Source: Melastoma dodecandrum
Taxonomy: Eukaryota; Streptophyta; Magnoliopsida; Myrtales; Melastomataceae
Direction of reading: 5' to 3'
Length of the DNA stretch: 64,000 nt
NCBI GenBank assembly: GCA_029817715.1
Contig: JARUPY010000290.1
Span: 5,704,001-5,768,000, forward strand
Numbering within the stretch: position 1 is the first letter of the stretch; each line of letters opens with the position of its first letter. Position numbers and translations under genes: made by a program. The notes beneath the pieces are model-generated. The model was not told where the DNA came from. It made no database searches and was given only the letters and a program-made list of their open reading frames with translations. Below, in pieces: positions 37,021 through 49,392 of this stretch.

Positions 37021-37344
37021 ATCCGAATCAACCTGAAATTTTATAACGTTTATGGATAAAACATCAGACAAGACTAATACTCAATTACACATACAAAATT
37101 TTCAAATTTTGATATTAATCTAATTCTAGATCTAGGTGCTTTCTTTTCCATTCCCCCCCAAAACTAGTGGTAGCTGCGAAGATCCTTCCTATCCCTTTAT
37201 TTGGCATTTTGCTGCATATAAAATGCAGCCCCGCTGGTGGGTATCTGTTGGTTAGTGAGTAGTTCTATCCGCAATGCTGAGGCGGGGGTGATATCGATAC
37301 TGCCGCCCGTAGCCACAGCCAGAAGCCCCTCCAGTGATGCCTCC

Positions 37345-37401
<57 letters not shown>

Positions 37402-40165
37402 ACTTCTTCTTTGCTGGGTTGTACCCATCAATTAAGAGAGAGTGTCCCCCCACCCCCACTTCTTCTTTGCTGGGTCGTACCCATCAATTAAGAGAGTGTC
37501 GGGGGGGGGGGGGGTGTCCAGACTTGTCCTCTTGATGAAACCTTTACGGGCACGCCTCCCCCGTCCCGTTACGTAGAAAACGACCACCCCACGGTGATTA
37601 CATTCCATATTATTATATTACCCATAAGACAAGTCATTCAATGTAATAAAAGGACGACGAAGAAGAAGGAAAGGAAGGAAGTTTTTGTTACTACACAGCT
37701 GTATGATACCTACTATATCAAGGTTGAAGTTATGGGCAAAAACAAGAAAGGACAGAAAAGAAATGGCTACAGCTATAAAAAAAAAAATGTATTCATATGC
37801 TGCTCACCACCTCTTCCAGAACAATTGCTTTGAAGAAGAATGTACGAGCATCAGGAATGCATGGAAACAACCCAAGGATGGTTGCAAGGACCCCTCTTTT
37901 TACTACAAACACAATCAAGGTAAGAAAGGACACAAAAGCATTAGCTGGTGGTGCTGCTACTAATACTACTACATGTAGTTGTGGAGTGTAGTTTTAGTAG
38001 TAGTAGTAGTAGTATTGGATACGATCGAATTGAATGGCCTTGGGAAAAGCAAAAGAAAAGACACCCACATAGGACCCTCCCTCCCTCCCTATCTCTTTCT
38101 CTTGTAGTAATATTGTGTATACAATAGAGAAAGGAGAAGATAGGGATCAGGAGGACTGAAAACGACCCCAAGGCATTGGGGATTGTAATCCTTATGTAAC
38201 CCAAATAGACCTGCAGAAATGTTGGTACCCTCTTTGCTCTTGTAGGTGTGGGGTGGGGGGGGGGGAATGGACTCCTTTTTGTGATCCTAGTTTTTTGTCG
38301 ATTGGAATTGAATAAACCTAGTAGGGTGTTAGGGTGTGTACATGTCGTCGTAACCATTAAAAAAAAATTCACCACCACCCACCCCACTTCCCCCCTTTCC
38401 TTCTTACCTTGATCTTATGTCGAGCATGGCTATGGCTGTGCATGCCACCGTCTTCACCATGCAACAACTCCGTCTTAACGATGCATAACTTGGAGAAATA
38501 TCGTGCGGTTAACAGCTTTAGTTGCACGCATTTAGCTTGTCCTACGCGATTGGAACAACGTACAGCATGAGAGCTAGCTACAATGGTGTTTTGTTACATA
38601 CGTTTCCTCCATTGCAAATCAACATTCCCCGTAGTTTCTAGGGTTTCTTTCTTTTCTTTCTCCGACAACATTCCTCCCCATTATCTATGATCCCGATATG
38701 AAGCTTTTCATGCGTTGACAATTTAGTGGGTTCGGCCTGCATCGTTGTTGTTGTCATGGTTTGTATATGGGCAAATTTTGACGTAGGTGTTTGTAGAAAT
38801 TCTCCCATGGGATAAATGTGTCTTTGGTTGGGGGAGGGCTGCATGAAATTGTGAGCCCTTAAACATGACTTGACTTTGTTGGACTTCTATTGAATTTTCT
38901 CCCCTCTCCCTATTAATGATAATGATGCAATTGCATATGGAATTTTCCCATGGCAATAATATTTTAGAAGGGGGGGGGGGGGGAATGTCAGTGATGACCA
39001 AATACATCACTCCATGATTTGTTGGAAGTATCTAATTTTCTTAAACCCCACATTCTTTTATCTTGTGAAATGATGTGGAGTCTTGTTTTAGGGCAATAAG
39101 TTTTGTTCCACACCCAAATATTAGGGAAATTGCATTAGTTTGTCCAAATCCATTATACCCAAAAAGCTAAGCTTTATCCATAAGACATAACAAAGTTATA
39201 AATACAAGTACATTGGCATTTCAAAACAGAGGACACTTGTTTGAGTGGTCGGAGAGATGGAAAACAAAGTGGGGGTTGTGTGTAGGGGCGGCATGCACAT
39301 ACAGATAGCCAAACCCAACATATGTTATGGCCATTGCCAAACACAAGTCAACATCAACTATTACAACACAAAAGCCAACAGGAATGAAATAAGAAATTGA
39401 TATGAGAGACAATAAATAAATGGACCCCCCACCCCCAAATTTGAACATCTCCCCAAGAACTCCATTATTGCAATCTCATTCAAGCCACCACTACCACCAC
39501 CACCACCACCACCATCCCCACCTCTCTCTCGACACACACTAAATCTTAAGCATAACAAGAAGAGTCGACTCAATCTAAAAAGATGGGAAAGAATCCAAGA
39601 TGTTGAAAAAGTAAAAATCTAACCCCCAGTTTCCCCAAATCCCCAAAAGAAGAAAGTGAAGAGGAGGAAAAACGGAGGAGAAGAAAACAGCTAATGCTAT
39701 GTGGCTAAGGTTACAACAATTAGCAGAGACTGCAAAACCGAGCCCCCTCTCTCTATCTACACACACTTACATATGCTTCACTCAGAGCATGCAACACATA
39801 AAAAGCATAGCCAACAATTGACAAAAAAAGTTTATGCTCAAACACTCCCTCTTTTTCCCCCCCAATCCCAACCCTACAATCTCCTTTTTAACTTTACTCC
39901 TATTCCCCCCCCCCTCCATCCAATCGTCTTTGTTATTTAATGTGTCTAAAACCTCGAGAAATGTTCCCTATTCCCTTCCTCCTCCCCACCTCGTACTCTG
40001 TTTCCCCCCTCCCCTCCCCACCTTTTAACCCCCTCATTGAACTCCCTCATACAACAACGAAACACCCACACACTTACAACTACACACGACCTCCTTTCTC
40101 CCCTTCAAGGTTTTGGAAGAAGCAACTCTGGGTCTTCTGAGTATATACCCACATCGGCTTTCCAA
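37021..40165. other. Intergenic region rich in homopolymers and simple repeats
   Basis: No gene recognised over 3.1 kb. It holds the poly-C/poly-G region at 37.3-37.5 kb, G-runs near 38256 and 38970-38983, TAG/TAC trinucleotide repeats near 37965-38015 that can form a hairpin, and CAC repeats near 39490-39515. The last few hundred bases are the upstream region of the LRR gene. Confidence 0.45.
37346..37514. repeat. C55 tract, duplicated 40-bp unit and G14 tract
   Basis: An uninterrupted run of 55 C (37346-37400) is followed by two copies of a unit with CTTCTTTGCTGGG(T/C)TGTACC-like sequence ending in CATCAATTAAGAGAG (37402-37440 and 37458-37496), separated by a C-rich spacer. A run of 14 G (37501-37514) ends the block. 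C- and G-runs on one strand could pair, with the duplicated unit as the loop. Confidence 0.9.
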
Positions 40166-41821
40166 ATGGGGAATCTTCCTTGCTGTTCTTGCTACAAGTT
40201 GTTCATAATTTGGGGTGGTGTTGTTGTTCTTGGTGTTGGCTTGCTTGGGCTTGGTTCTTGCAATGGCGGAGATGATGTGGATTTCTCCTCCTCCTCCTCT
40301 TCTTCTTCTTCTTCTTCTTCATCATCATCTTCATCGACAGAAACTGTGGCTCCAATGGAAATGAAGGAGAAGAAATCTCTCTACTCTGCAATCCAAGGCT
40401 TTGTTGGGAGTTCTTGGAATGGGTCTGATTTGTACCCTGACCCTTGTGGCTGGACCCCAATTCAGGTAACTGACTACTAACAGCAAAGTAACTCCAATCC
40501 GAGGTTGTCTTGTAACAATTAAAGAATGTCTTTTCCTGCTGGGTTTCCCATGTTAAGTGTCATTGAGTTTGGTGTTTCACTAACTTAAGAGGAGTAACAT
40601 GAGGATAAAGTCACTGTCCCTTCATGCAGAATGACCTTCATCCCATGAGAACTGTTATAGTTTTAGAAGAAGAAGACGAATTATTCTAGAGTTAACATTA
40701 TTTGTGCATGCAAACAAGCTGAAATTTCGACATCCAATTTATTTTCTTTTGCTGTTGCTTTCTTTGGGGTGTTGCAGGGGGTGTCATGTGATATGTATGA
40801 TGGGCTTTTTTACGTGAGCGTCATGAACATTGGACCATTCTACGACAACTCCCTACGTTGCATCCAGGATGCGAGCTTCACTCACCACTTGTTTGAACTC
40901 AAGCACCTCACTTCCCTCTCCTTCTATGAATGCTTCGCCACCCCAGTCTCGATCTCCGGCCTCCGATGGGAGGCGTTCTCAGAAACGTTGACGGCCCTGG
41001 AGTTCCGGTCGAACCCAGGGCTGGTTGGGAGCCTCCCTCCCTCCATCGGGAGCCTGAGGCAGCTTCAGTCTCTAGTGTTGCTTGAAAACCGGTTGGGCGG
41101 CATCCTACCGCCCGAGATAGGCAACTTGGGGAAGCTCAAGAGGGTCGTGATCTCGGGGAACAGGTTCGACGGGCGGATCCCGGATAGCTTTGGGAAACTG
41201 CCGGATCTCTTGATCCTCGACCTGAGCAGGAACGACCTCTCGGGGCCGATCCCGTCATCCCTCGGAGGGTTGGCCTTGCTCCTGAAGCTCGACCTGAGCA
41301 ACAACCGTATTGAAGGCCCCGTCCCTTTGGAGCTAGCCAACCTCAAGGGAAGCCTCACGTTATTGGACGTCGGGAACAACAACTTGACGGGCGGGTTGCC
41401 GGAATCCATCCAGGACATGGCGTCCATAAAGGAGATGGTGATGTCCAACAACCCAGAGTTAAAGGGAGATCTGAAGGGCATTAATTGGGGAAATCTCCAG
41501 GAGCTCCAGGTACTTGAACTTACCAATACAGGCTTGCAAGGGGACATTCCTGACGCCATGTCCGAACTCGGGATGTTAAGACACTTGGGACTTGGGAACA
41601 ACTCTCTTACAGGGAATCCCCCGAAGGGGCTTGCAGCTCTTCCTCACCTCAGTGCTCTTTACCTGAATGGGAACAATCTGACAGGGGAGCTGAAGTTCCC
41701 CCATCAGTTCTACTCCAGAATGGGTTGGCGATTCTCTGGGGAGGACAACCCGGATCTTTGCTACAGATCGACATCGGTTGATTCTCCCCATGGGATCAAG
41801 CCATGCAGCACATCAATTTAA
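40166..41821 (+). CDS. Secreted leucine-rich repeat protein, PII-2-like
   Basis: Two exons, 40166-40465 and 40778-41821, give 447 residues. The start ATG at 40166 opens MGNLPCCSCYKLF followed by a hydrophobic stretch (IIWGGVVVLGVGLLGLG), a signal peptide or anchor. A run of about 17 serines from a TCC/TCT/TCA microsatellite follows. Then comes an N-terminal cap with DPCGWTPIQ|GVSCD, as in plant LRR proteins, and about ten LRRs of the plant type (LxxLxLSxNxLxGxIPxx) across residues 175-400. The overall layout matches the Piriformospora indica-insensitive protein 2 family. There is no kinase and no C-terminal transmembrane helix. It is expected to act in the apoplast or at the plasma membrane in recognition or root-fungus interaction; the ligand is unknown. 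Confidence 0.88.
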
Positions 41822-43169
41822 TAGCATCCATCACTAAATGATGCAGCAGAAGGCGTGAATGTGGATGTGTTCCTGGGAGGAGTAAACTCTCATGCCTTCT
41901 TAAGGTAGTTTCTGACAAGGTTGTATACTCTTCAACGACATAATAGTTTAGGGGATAATCTTTCCTGTCCTAAGTGTTTTTATTCTACTAGGTGGAAAAA
42001 TGTTGTATCCTAGAGATGCAATATTAGAGGAGACACCTGCAATAGAGACGATGCAGTATACCCTTGTACTCTTTTTCGTTTGATGTTATATATATGTGTA
42101 GCTGCCCTTTCGCTAATAATGATAATACGATTTATCCAGCGAATATCCCCCAAAGGGAGAGGTTTGTGCCCAAACCCAAACCCCGAAATTTCCCAAATCC
42201 TCTTTGATTTCTTCCTCTTTTACTCCCTCCCACCCCCCCAAAAATCTTCCAGAATTAAAAGATCAAAGATCACGTACAGAACCTAACAAGAAAGGATGAA
42301 ACAGGGCCCGTGACAGCAGGCATTAACAGAGTCATCACAGGGAGCACATGGCGACAGAAAGAACTAAGTGCCGGCAATCTTAATAGTCCTAACCAAGTCC
42401 TAACCATGGGTTTAAATCACCGGTCACCAGGACCGAGAAGCGTGCATTTTGGAACATAACTGTGACGAACAGTCCTTCAGTTACGACCTTGAACAGAAGA
42501 AATACCAGAGACCATGTTGTTCCTGAGTCTCCGGTTGCAGCTCCCTCCATGCTTCTTCAGGCGAAACTGGCCACTTCCTTTAAGCAAAAACATCTGGTAA
42601 CGTTAAACCAGATACAATCATCTTTGAATCGAACTCTAACTTCTTTTTCGCATATTGCAGCCTGGATTTGCTCGTAAGCAGGCAGAAGCTCCAAAGAAGT
42701 GAAAAATCACACTGAATATCGGGTTAGATGGATAAGTTCATTTGATATGTCTTTCTTTACAGAGTAGTTGCATTGTATTTATTAACCCCTCTTACAAAAT
42801 TAGGACACCCCATTTGTCTTCCCTCCAAACTACCTGTTCGGTTTCAGGATTGGAATGAGAATGTGGATTCTGCTCCATTCATCCACTAAATGAATTCACA
42901 AGAATTGAATTTGCATTACACGAAAGCATTGGCAAGGGAAATGGACAAAGGCCAAGAAGCTCTCATTAATTACATTCGAAGAAGAGCCAACACTTCAGGG
43001 ATACAATGCTGTGGCAAATTACAAATTATTAACACAAGGCCACCAGTTGAACTTGCTGACACTGCAACTGTACAAGCAATAAACTAAGGGATAGTAACAT
43101 GGAGAGAGGAGTTAGGGACATTCTCGTCTATGTCATGGATTTGTAAGAGAGAGAAAAGGGGTACTGGAC
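41822..43169. other. Intergenic region between the convergent LRR and Dr1 genes
   Basis: No supported gene. Short frames have no family features. Confidence 0.45.
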
Positions 43170-45156
43170 CTAGCTTTCTGGGTTAGGTTCTATGTTGGGT
43201 TGTTTTGGAGCGGCGGTTCCACCATTCATCCTTGCACGTGCCTCAGCAAACATTCTCTGCTGTTCGGCTAGAGCTTCTTCCTCGGTCATCTCAGCTCCGT
43301 TACTCCATTTGCCGCCACCCTTCAAAGTGTCCTGCTGAGCACCATCAAATGAAAGGAGATCTGTGAATCCCTAGTAGTCTCTCGTTATATGTTCTCTAAA
43401 GATTCAATGATTTCATCCTGCAGTTATTCATCCTAACGCCAAAAACAAAAAGAGGAACAGGAAGAAATAAGCACCATTGTCTCGAGCTTATGCTGTTCAT
43501 ATGCTGCATACACCTCTTCAATATAACCACCAAATCCAAGTACCTGGAAGCAATAGTTGTTATTTAAAAACTTTGATATGGCGCTAACACACAAAAATAT
43601 TTACATGAGCAAAACAAGCTCAAGTCGTGACAGCCAATTCGAGGCATCTAAAACAGTCTCCAAATATCCACTAGGAAGAAAGTCAGCAGTCTCAGCCTAT
43701 TTATTATACTTGCAGGAGCTTAGGAGACCCTCTTCGACCATTTGCCCACGAAAATCTCAATATGTTAATAAGATAGTTCCATGGGACCCTGTTGGAGTTC
43801 AATAATATATCTCCTTGGGTTTGTTAATACAATATCAATCAAGTCCTTAACCTACTAATTAGTAACATGGAGAAACTTTCTTCACTACTTCTATGCCAGC
43901 AAAGAAAGTTTGAAACTACTTATCACAAATAAGCTAAATATTTTAAGCCTACGCCTGGAAAAGCAATGAAATAAGAAACAGAGTAGAAAGGATAAAAACC
44001 TCTAAAGCCTTGAGCACATGTTCTGGCGCAATCGTTCTTTTCTCTTCTCTATTACATACTTCATTAGATTCTGACGACACAAGATTTATGAACTCTACAG
44101 TACACAACTTGAAAACATATCAGAATTCAAGGCTCAATAGATGCCAAATACAAAATTCCACAAAAGCCTCTCTATCTCAGAACGTGAGATATGCACTATT
44201 GATCTTCTATGCATTGGCCGGATAAAGAAGAAACTATCTGCCCTATATTTACAGATGGTGGAAAGTGTCACCGTTATGCTTTGCAAAGATCAACATTAAA
44301 GAGGATGAAAACAAGTAAGACTCACCAACACAACACTCAATCAAAAGATCTTGAGCATCCCGTGCAACACGAACATCAGGTGGAAGCATCTCCTTGATGA
44401 TCTTTGTCATCGTTGCTACACCCAAGAGATAGTTTTGATTTAGCCAATCATATCGAGATACAAATTGGCAGCAGACATATTACCACCACAGTAGAATGAT
44501 AAGAAGAAAACACTAGTTAGAAAAGAAGCCCTAGTTGTATTCGTGAGAAAATCACTAAACCTCGAGTTCTTAAAGGTCCTACAGTTTTTATTGGCATTTG
44601 CTAACAGGCTGATCTCCACTCCATGACTAGTTGAATTACTAAACTAACAAGGAGAATATGCAGCAATTTATCATATATTGCTAATGGCACAGCTCCTTCC
44701 TAAGGTAAGCTCCTGTATAACAGGAGACGAGCTTTTTCCACTTTGCCATTCCCTCCATCACCCAAACATATATATCCACACAGAACTCGAACGTAACATC
44801 TTCTCGATGGAAGAACTAAACAAGGTTCCCCCAACCAGGGCAGCAAGGAAGTTCATTCCCCAATCTCACTAAATAAATGCCATAGATTTGCAAAATAAAT
44901 ACTGTCATCCCCAGACTCTTTTCGGATAACATTCCAAACGAAAACCCACACTTCAACGACCCCATAAAAAAATTCAATATCACGAAAAATCAGTCAAACC
45001 CCATTACACCCACACGCACGCGCAGACAAAACCGTAAGCAACTCTCCCAAGATGAAGCCGACACATCTAAGAGAGAAATTAAGAAGTAGGGTCAGACTTA
45101 CCTTTGGGAAGAGAAGCATCTTCCTTCGATTTCCCAACTATATCCATCGAATCCAT
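43170..45156 (-). CDS. Dr1 / NC2-beta, TBP-binding transcription repressor subunit
   Basis: Five exons, 45102-45156, 44326-44415, 44000-44094, 43475-43543 and 43170-43334, join in phase to 157 residues; plant Dr1 is about 159. The start MDSMDIVGKSKEDASLPK and the histone-fold region (about residues 15-95: TMTKIIKEMLPPDVRVARDA, then NREEKRTIAPEHVLKALE) are characteristic. The TBP-binding and repressor tail carries EQQRMFAEARARMNGG. With NC2-alpha, Dr1 forms a histone-like dimer that binds TBP on DNA and blocks TFIIA/TFIIB entry, or activates DPE promoters. It acts in the nucleus. No lesion is visible. Confidence 0.95.
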
Positions 45157-45206
45157 CCTTTTCCCCTCCTCACCAACCCAATCCAAGCGCCGTCACGAAT
45201 AACCCC

Positions 45207-45223
45207 AAACCCTAACCCTAAAA
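45207..45223 (-). promoter_or_regulatory. Double telo-box upstream of Dr1
   Basis: AAACCCTAACCCTAAA, two overlapping telo-boxes, lies about 50 bases upstream of the Dr1 start codon. Confidence 0.55.
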
Positions 45224-45849
45224 GATAGCAAACAAACACCCAAAGAAAAAGCAAAAGATCAGCACGATAACCCAACAGGAATCATGCAATCAGCCGCAAA
45301 GTCCGTAACTTTCCGCCTACCGGAAATCGGGGAAAAACTACAAAAACCTCGAATTTTCACTCCCGATTGGCGACCCGCGACACGACGGTCAGTACCCAAT
45401 TCGCCCGGGGGAGTTAAGGGCGTGTTTGGATTGGAGCAATTATATCAAAACAGAAATAACCCCAAGCTGTCGTAATTTAATTGCTTCATCATTATCAATC
45501 GTTAAATCAATTAATATATAACCGCAGGGGGAGACCCGTTTTGTTTAATTAGGGCTAGAAACCTGGGAAAGAGGATTTCTTGTCTGGTTCTTTTTGGATA
45601 TTGTTCGAATTTGGTCCCTCAATTTTCTATTTGGTTTCAATCCGGTTAAGCAGCCGCGCCACGATTAATGGTTCGCGTCTCGCAAAGGTTTGGCTCGTGT
45701 GACATGCTTGAGATAAATTTCCATTCTCGAGTAACCGAATCGGGAATCGACTCATGCGATCTCGTGGCGGCCATCGAAAAACCGTGGTAGTGATAGACAT
45801 TTCTGTTTGTGTATCGTATTTACAGGAGCAGTTTACGAATGATATTCAC
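45224..45849. other. Upstream region of Dr1, no gene recognised
   Basis: Nothing recognised besides the telo-boxes next to it. Retroelement-derived sequence begins near 45850. Confidence 0.4.
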
Positions 45850-46564
45850 TATCTTCTTCATTGGAAGCTTAGTTACAAGGCAATTTTAAGGGACACATGG
45901 GATGTTTTAAGTGCCTGTCCGTTAATGTTTTTGTAACTTCTTATGGAGGTCAGACAACTGAAGACACTAGAAATTCCAACAAAGCAACGCACCCCTTGGT
46001 TGTTCCAATACAAGCAATACTTAGAAATGTTGGAGTTATTTGCTTGGAGATCCATTCGGCAGATGTGTCCAAGGTTTTACGAAGATGATGTCTCCGGGAT
46101 AGGCCGTGACCATTGTTCTCGTGAACATCTTCGTCGTGAATCGGCCAAGCCTGTTTGATAATTCTAGAAAGCCATCGCCTCTTAGCTTTTCGGCAAACTC
46201 AATAGCAAAATCACAGGCACATGTTCTTTCGAAATCTACGTCACTAATCAAATATTTCGGATAAGCAAAATAATGTGAGCACTTACCGAACCATCATCTA
46301 ATGGTTTTTGAGCATATAGCTTTCGCATAATGAAGAACTTGTTCACCCCCGAAGGTTTCTCATAAGTGTCGGACATAGTCTTGATCTTCTCGTTTAGGGC
46401 CGCGTTTCGAGTTAGTAGTAGCTTAATCGAGCTTCATAGTGTCCAGTGTCTCCCAAACATGTGAGTACTTCTGGATCAGCTTTGTAACCTAGGTCCCGTC
46501 AAACTTCAATACAAGACCTTTAATTCCTCTGATAATTTGTCGAAAAACTAACCCTGATACCAAT
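45850..46564 (-). pseudogene. Retroelement gag remnant with primer-binding site
   Basis: On the minus strand, next to the LTR, TTGGTATCAGGGT (46552-46564) resembles a methionine-initiator-tRNA primer site. Downstream lie gag-like pieces in shifting frames with stops: a VWETLDTMKLD-type block, RKLYAQKPLDDGSVSAH, and a 71-codon frame ending near 46036. This looks like Ty1/Copia gag. It is truncated at the left and not functional. Confidence 0.5.
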
Positions 46565-47307
46565 TGTTACGCGGCTACCTACAATAAGCAAACTATGAAC
46601 GTGATGAAAATCAATACCCAACCCAATTGTCGTTGACAAAAACAAAAAAAATGAGAAAGACATCGCAATATACGTAATTTCAATGAATACGTCTATGTCC
46701 ACGTGCTTCAAAATCCTCTATATGAAATTCAAGATTACATTTACGGATAAAACGCATAAATCAGTTGCCATACAAAAATCAATTAAAATGTTTCTCGTAA
46801 TACAAAAATCAATTAAAATGTTTCTCGTATTCAAAATCTAATGCCTCCTCAACAAGACATAGGTTTCGAAATATCTCTGTAATATTCCACTAATGTTGCC
46901 ACCAATAGTTTTCAAATATCCCTAAAATATTTTTTAGCAATATCTTATATTCTGAACTAAATCTCTAACACTATTCTCTAGTTTTCTAACACTTTCTCTC
47001 AACTAAAACTAATCTCTAGTTTATTCCGATCTAAATCTCTAACACTTTTTCTAAATCTAAATCTCTAGTTTTCTAAACTTAAAAAAATAAACACAATTCT
47101 CTTTGTTTATTTCAATTCATTCCGTGCTAAGTAACACCATTGTTAGGGTACAAACTCATCCCATATCGGATAATTAAAAATACAAATTAATACATAAACG
47201 TAGCCGGCTACTACCTCTATCTCGTTAAAGTGGTATGCTCCCCATCGACTCGAGCTAATATATTAATTTCAGACTGTATTATTGGGCCGATTAGGGCAAA
47301 TCTAACA
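46565..47307 (-). mobile_element. LTR of a degraded Copia-type element
   Basis: The plus strand begins TGTTACGCGG and ends GCAAATCTAACA, so read on the minus strand it is TGTTAG...GTAACA, 743 bp. It is followed in that direction by the primer site and a gag remnant. Inside are a 29-bp tandem duplication (ACAAAAATCAATTAAAATG..., about 46770-46829) and CTAAATCTCTAACAC repeats (about 46960-47090). Only this LTR is found; the 3' half of the element is gone. Confidence 0.65.
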
Positions 47308-47544
47308 ACCAAAAAGGTTACTGTTCATGCTTTTCCTACTCTCCCGAGTTCATTCCTTTGATTGGTCTTAGAAGTTAATTTCAGGCTGTATTGTTTAGTG
47401 TGTTAGTTGCCGGAGGAATATGTGTAATGCGTGTATAGGACATACACTATAATACACCAAGAAGATGTCACCCGTTCGACGAGACACACGAGGACGACGA
47501 CATTCCGTGAACATGCCAAAAAGCCATGACTTGCTAACCATTTG

Positions 47545-47552
47545 TATATAAA
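47545..47552 (+). promoter_or_regulatory. TATA box of the first Gnk2 copy
   Basis: TATATAAA lies 36-43 bases upstream of the start used. A matching GTATAAACC element lies at similar distance in front of the copies at 48979 (48931-48939) and 55366 (about 55308-55316), so the promoter was duplicated with the genes. Confidence 0.45.
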
Positions 47553-47587
47553 CCCTAGAAACTTAGGGGATGCTTCGTAAAGTAGGA

Positions 47588-47935
47588 ATGATTTCTCCTT
47601 GCGAGGTGGTCGAAAGCATTTGTACAGAGAGTCATTTATGTGGTTGGAATGCTTACTATTTCTGCCGACTTACCGTTTTCAAAGACATACAGGAATCAAC
47701 AAACAAGCAAGGCTACAGCTACTCGAAGGATTGCGACACCCCTGCCGATTACACGGGCAAATTCTACGGGCACGGTGCATGCAATGGGGAGCTCTCGGCG
47801 GACGATTGTAGTACATGTCTTGTTGATGCTACCCATGAGATGATCTCTTACTGTGGGGACAGCGCCGGGGCAATGACAAAGCTCATGTACTGCCGAGTCA
47901 GAAACGAATATTACCCATTTGATCTTAACTACTAG
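47588..47935 (+). CDS. Gnk2/DUF26 (ginkbilobin-like) protein without signal peptide
   Basis: 115 residues from the ATG at 47588, the position equivalent to the start of the intact copy at 48979; another ATG lies at 47570. The Gnk2 domain is largely complete: an early Cys (ESICTE), YSYSKDC, FYGHGACNGELSADDCSTC (the C-x8-C-x2-C motif) and a late Cys near MYCRVRNEYY. Gnk2 proteins are small secreted, mannose-binding, antifungal-type lectins. Against the intact copy, the whole hydrophobic signal peptide (about 20 codons) is missing because of an internal deletion that keeps the frame. An additional Cys occurs in HLCGW. It may be a recent loss-of-secretion copy or a pseudogene without a stop. Confidence 0.65.
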   Translation: MISPCEVVESICTESHLCGWNAYYFCRLTVFKDIQESTNKQGYSYSKDCDTPADYTGKFYGHGACNGELSADDCSTCLVDATHEMISYCGDSAGAMTKLMYCRVRNEYYPFDLNY

Positions 47936-48729
47936 TTCATGCACACGATCGATCTATCGCTCACATCGCCTACCTTGCTATCCCTATACCTGCTATATGA
48001 GTTATTGTATCAGTGGAATATGTCATGCTCGTTGTCGATCAAAGCTCTACTTTGTACCTATATCTATATATAAAGCATGAAATGAAATAGCTCATAACTT
48101 TAGGCAGAAATGACCTGAAATGGGAATGTTCTTTCTAAAAGAACAGCGTTTCCAAGTTTAGTATACTTATCAAGAAGACCGCAATTAAAGGGAAACCTTG
48201 TTTGGTAAAAAACAAACACCACGCTTTTGTTGGGAAGAAGAATTAGGTTATGATCTAATAAAATGAAAATAAAACCCCGAAATCGAGACTTGGTTTCTCA
48301 TATAGGTTTTGTCATTTAGAACAAGAACATGCGAAACATAGGCATAGGACATTCGCGATGAGGCCACAAGAAAGATGACTCGTGAATCATCGTTGGCGAG
48401 CTACGTCTGAATTGAACTTGGGCATGTACGAAAAATATGAAATACAGCTAAGAAAAGTGACTCGACATGTACGAAAATATAAACTACATGTTAAGAAAAA
48501 GGCTAACCTTGATCCAAAATTACATTAAAGTAAAGGCATGGAGGAGTAATATTTACAAATTATTAACCTTCGGGTGGAGTACGAATCTGATCGAGCATTA
48601 CGCTCCCGGTGATGACAACGGCATGGTTTTCCCTGGCATTGTGAACGGGTGGGTTGTACGAGGAGGATCGTTGGTTGTTTGCGACAGTTCTCTCCGGGTA
48701 ATCCTTTCGGCCCCTCCGATGCTGTCCTA
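47936..48729. other. Spacer between Gnk2 copies
   Basis: No gene. The last part (from about 48730) begins the duplicated unit that recurs from about 50310. Confidence 0.4.
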
Positions 48730-48978
48730 AACATTAAATCTTGTCACGTTGCTTAGTCCGTTACATTGTCGCCGAAATTCTTGCCTCATATTTGCTAGCG
48801 ATAAGTACTTCAATACACAAACAAAGATGAATGGCATTAGTTAGTTTTGAAGGTTGCAGCTTGTCCCTAGTGAACTACATGAACCGCCGTCCGGCAGAAC
48901 GCATCCAAGGACGAACTTGCAATTGTATGTGTATAAACCAGAGAGATGAAGTGGGAAATGATCGTGAATGAAAAAAGA

Positions 48979-49392
48979 ATGGTTTCTCTCGCTCGTATCA
49001 TGGTTGGGGTGGTCATTAGCGTTGTCTTTCTGTGCCCTGCGATTGGGGGTCCAAACACGGCTACGGTCATGAAGATCTGCGCAACGAGGACTTTTGAGGA
49101 AAATGGCTCGTTCGATTCCTGCCGACACAGCACCTTCAAGGATATCTTCTTGCAGACGACCAGTCGTGGTTACAGCTACATGAAAGACTGCAACACCAAC
49201 GGTGAGTTATCCGGAAAATTCTACGGCCATGGCACGTGCAATGGGGGGCTCTCACCATTAAATTGTACTGTGTGTCTATTAAATGCTATGAAAGATATGG
49301 TTAGTGCTTGCATTCACAGCATCGGAGCACGGTTAAAGCTCGTGGATTGTCGCGTCAGATATGAAGATTACCAATTCGATCCCAATTATTAG
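48979..49392 (+). CDS. Gnk2/DUF26 (ginkbilobin-like) secreted protein, intact
   Basis: 137 residues from the ATG at 48979 (MVSLARIMVGVV); the frame is open upstream, but this start is the one that opens a signal peptide (hydrophobic core IMVGVVISVVFLC, cleavage near AIGGPN). The mature part holds one Gnk2 domain with conserved cysteines: KICATR, DSCRHS, the C-x8-C-x2-C motif in FYGHGTCNGGLSPLNCTVC, and SACIHS and VDCRVR further on. It ends in the family-typical QFDPNY. Single-domain Gnk2 proteins are secreted and bind mannose, and the founding ginkgo member inhibits fungi. The gene is part of a duplicated unit whose other copy is broken (55366-56645). Confidence 0.88.
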   Translation: MVSLARIMVGVVISVVFLCPAIGGPNTATVMKICATRTFEENGSFDSCRHSTFKDIFLQTTSRGYSYMKDCNTNGELSGKFYGHGTCNGGLSPLNCTVCLLNAMKDMVSACIHSIGARLKLVDCRVRYEDYQFDPNY

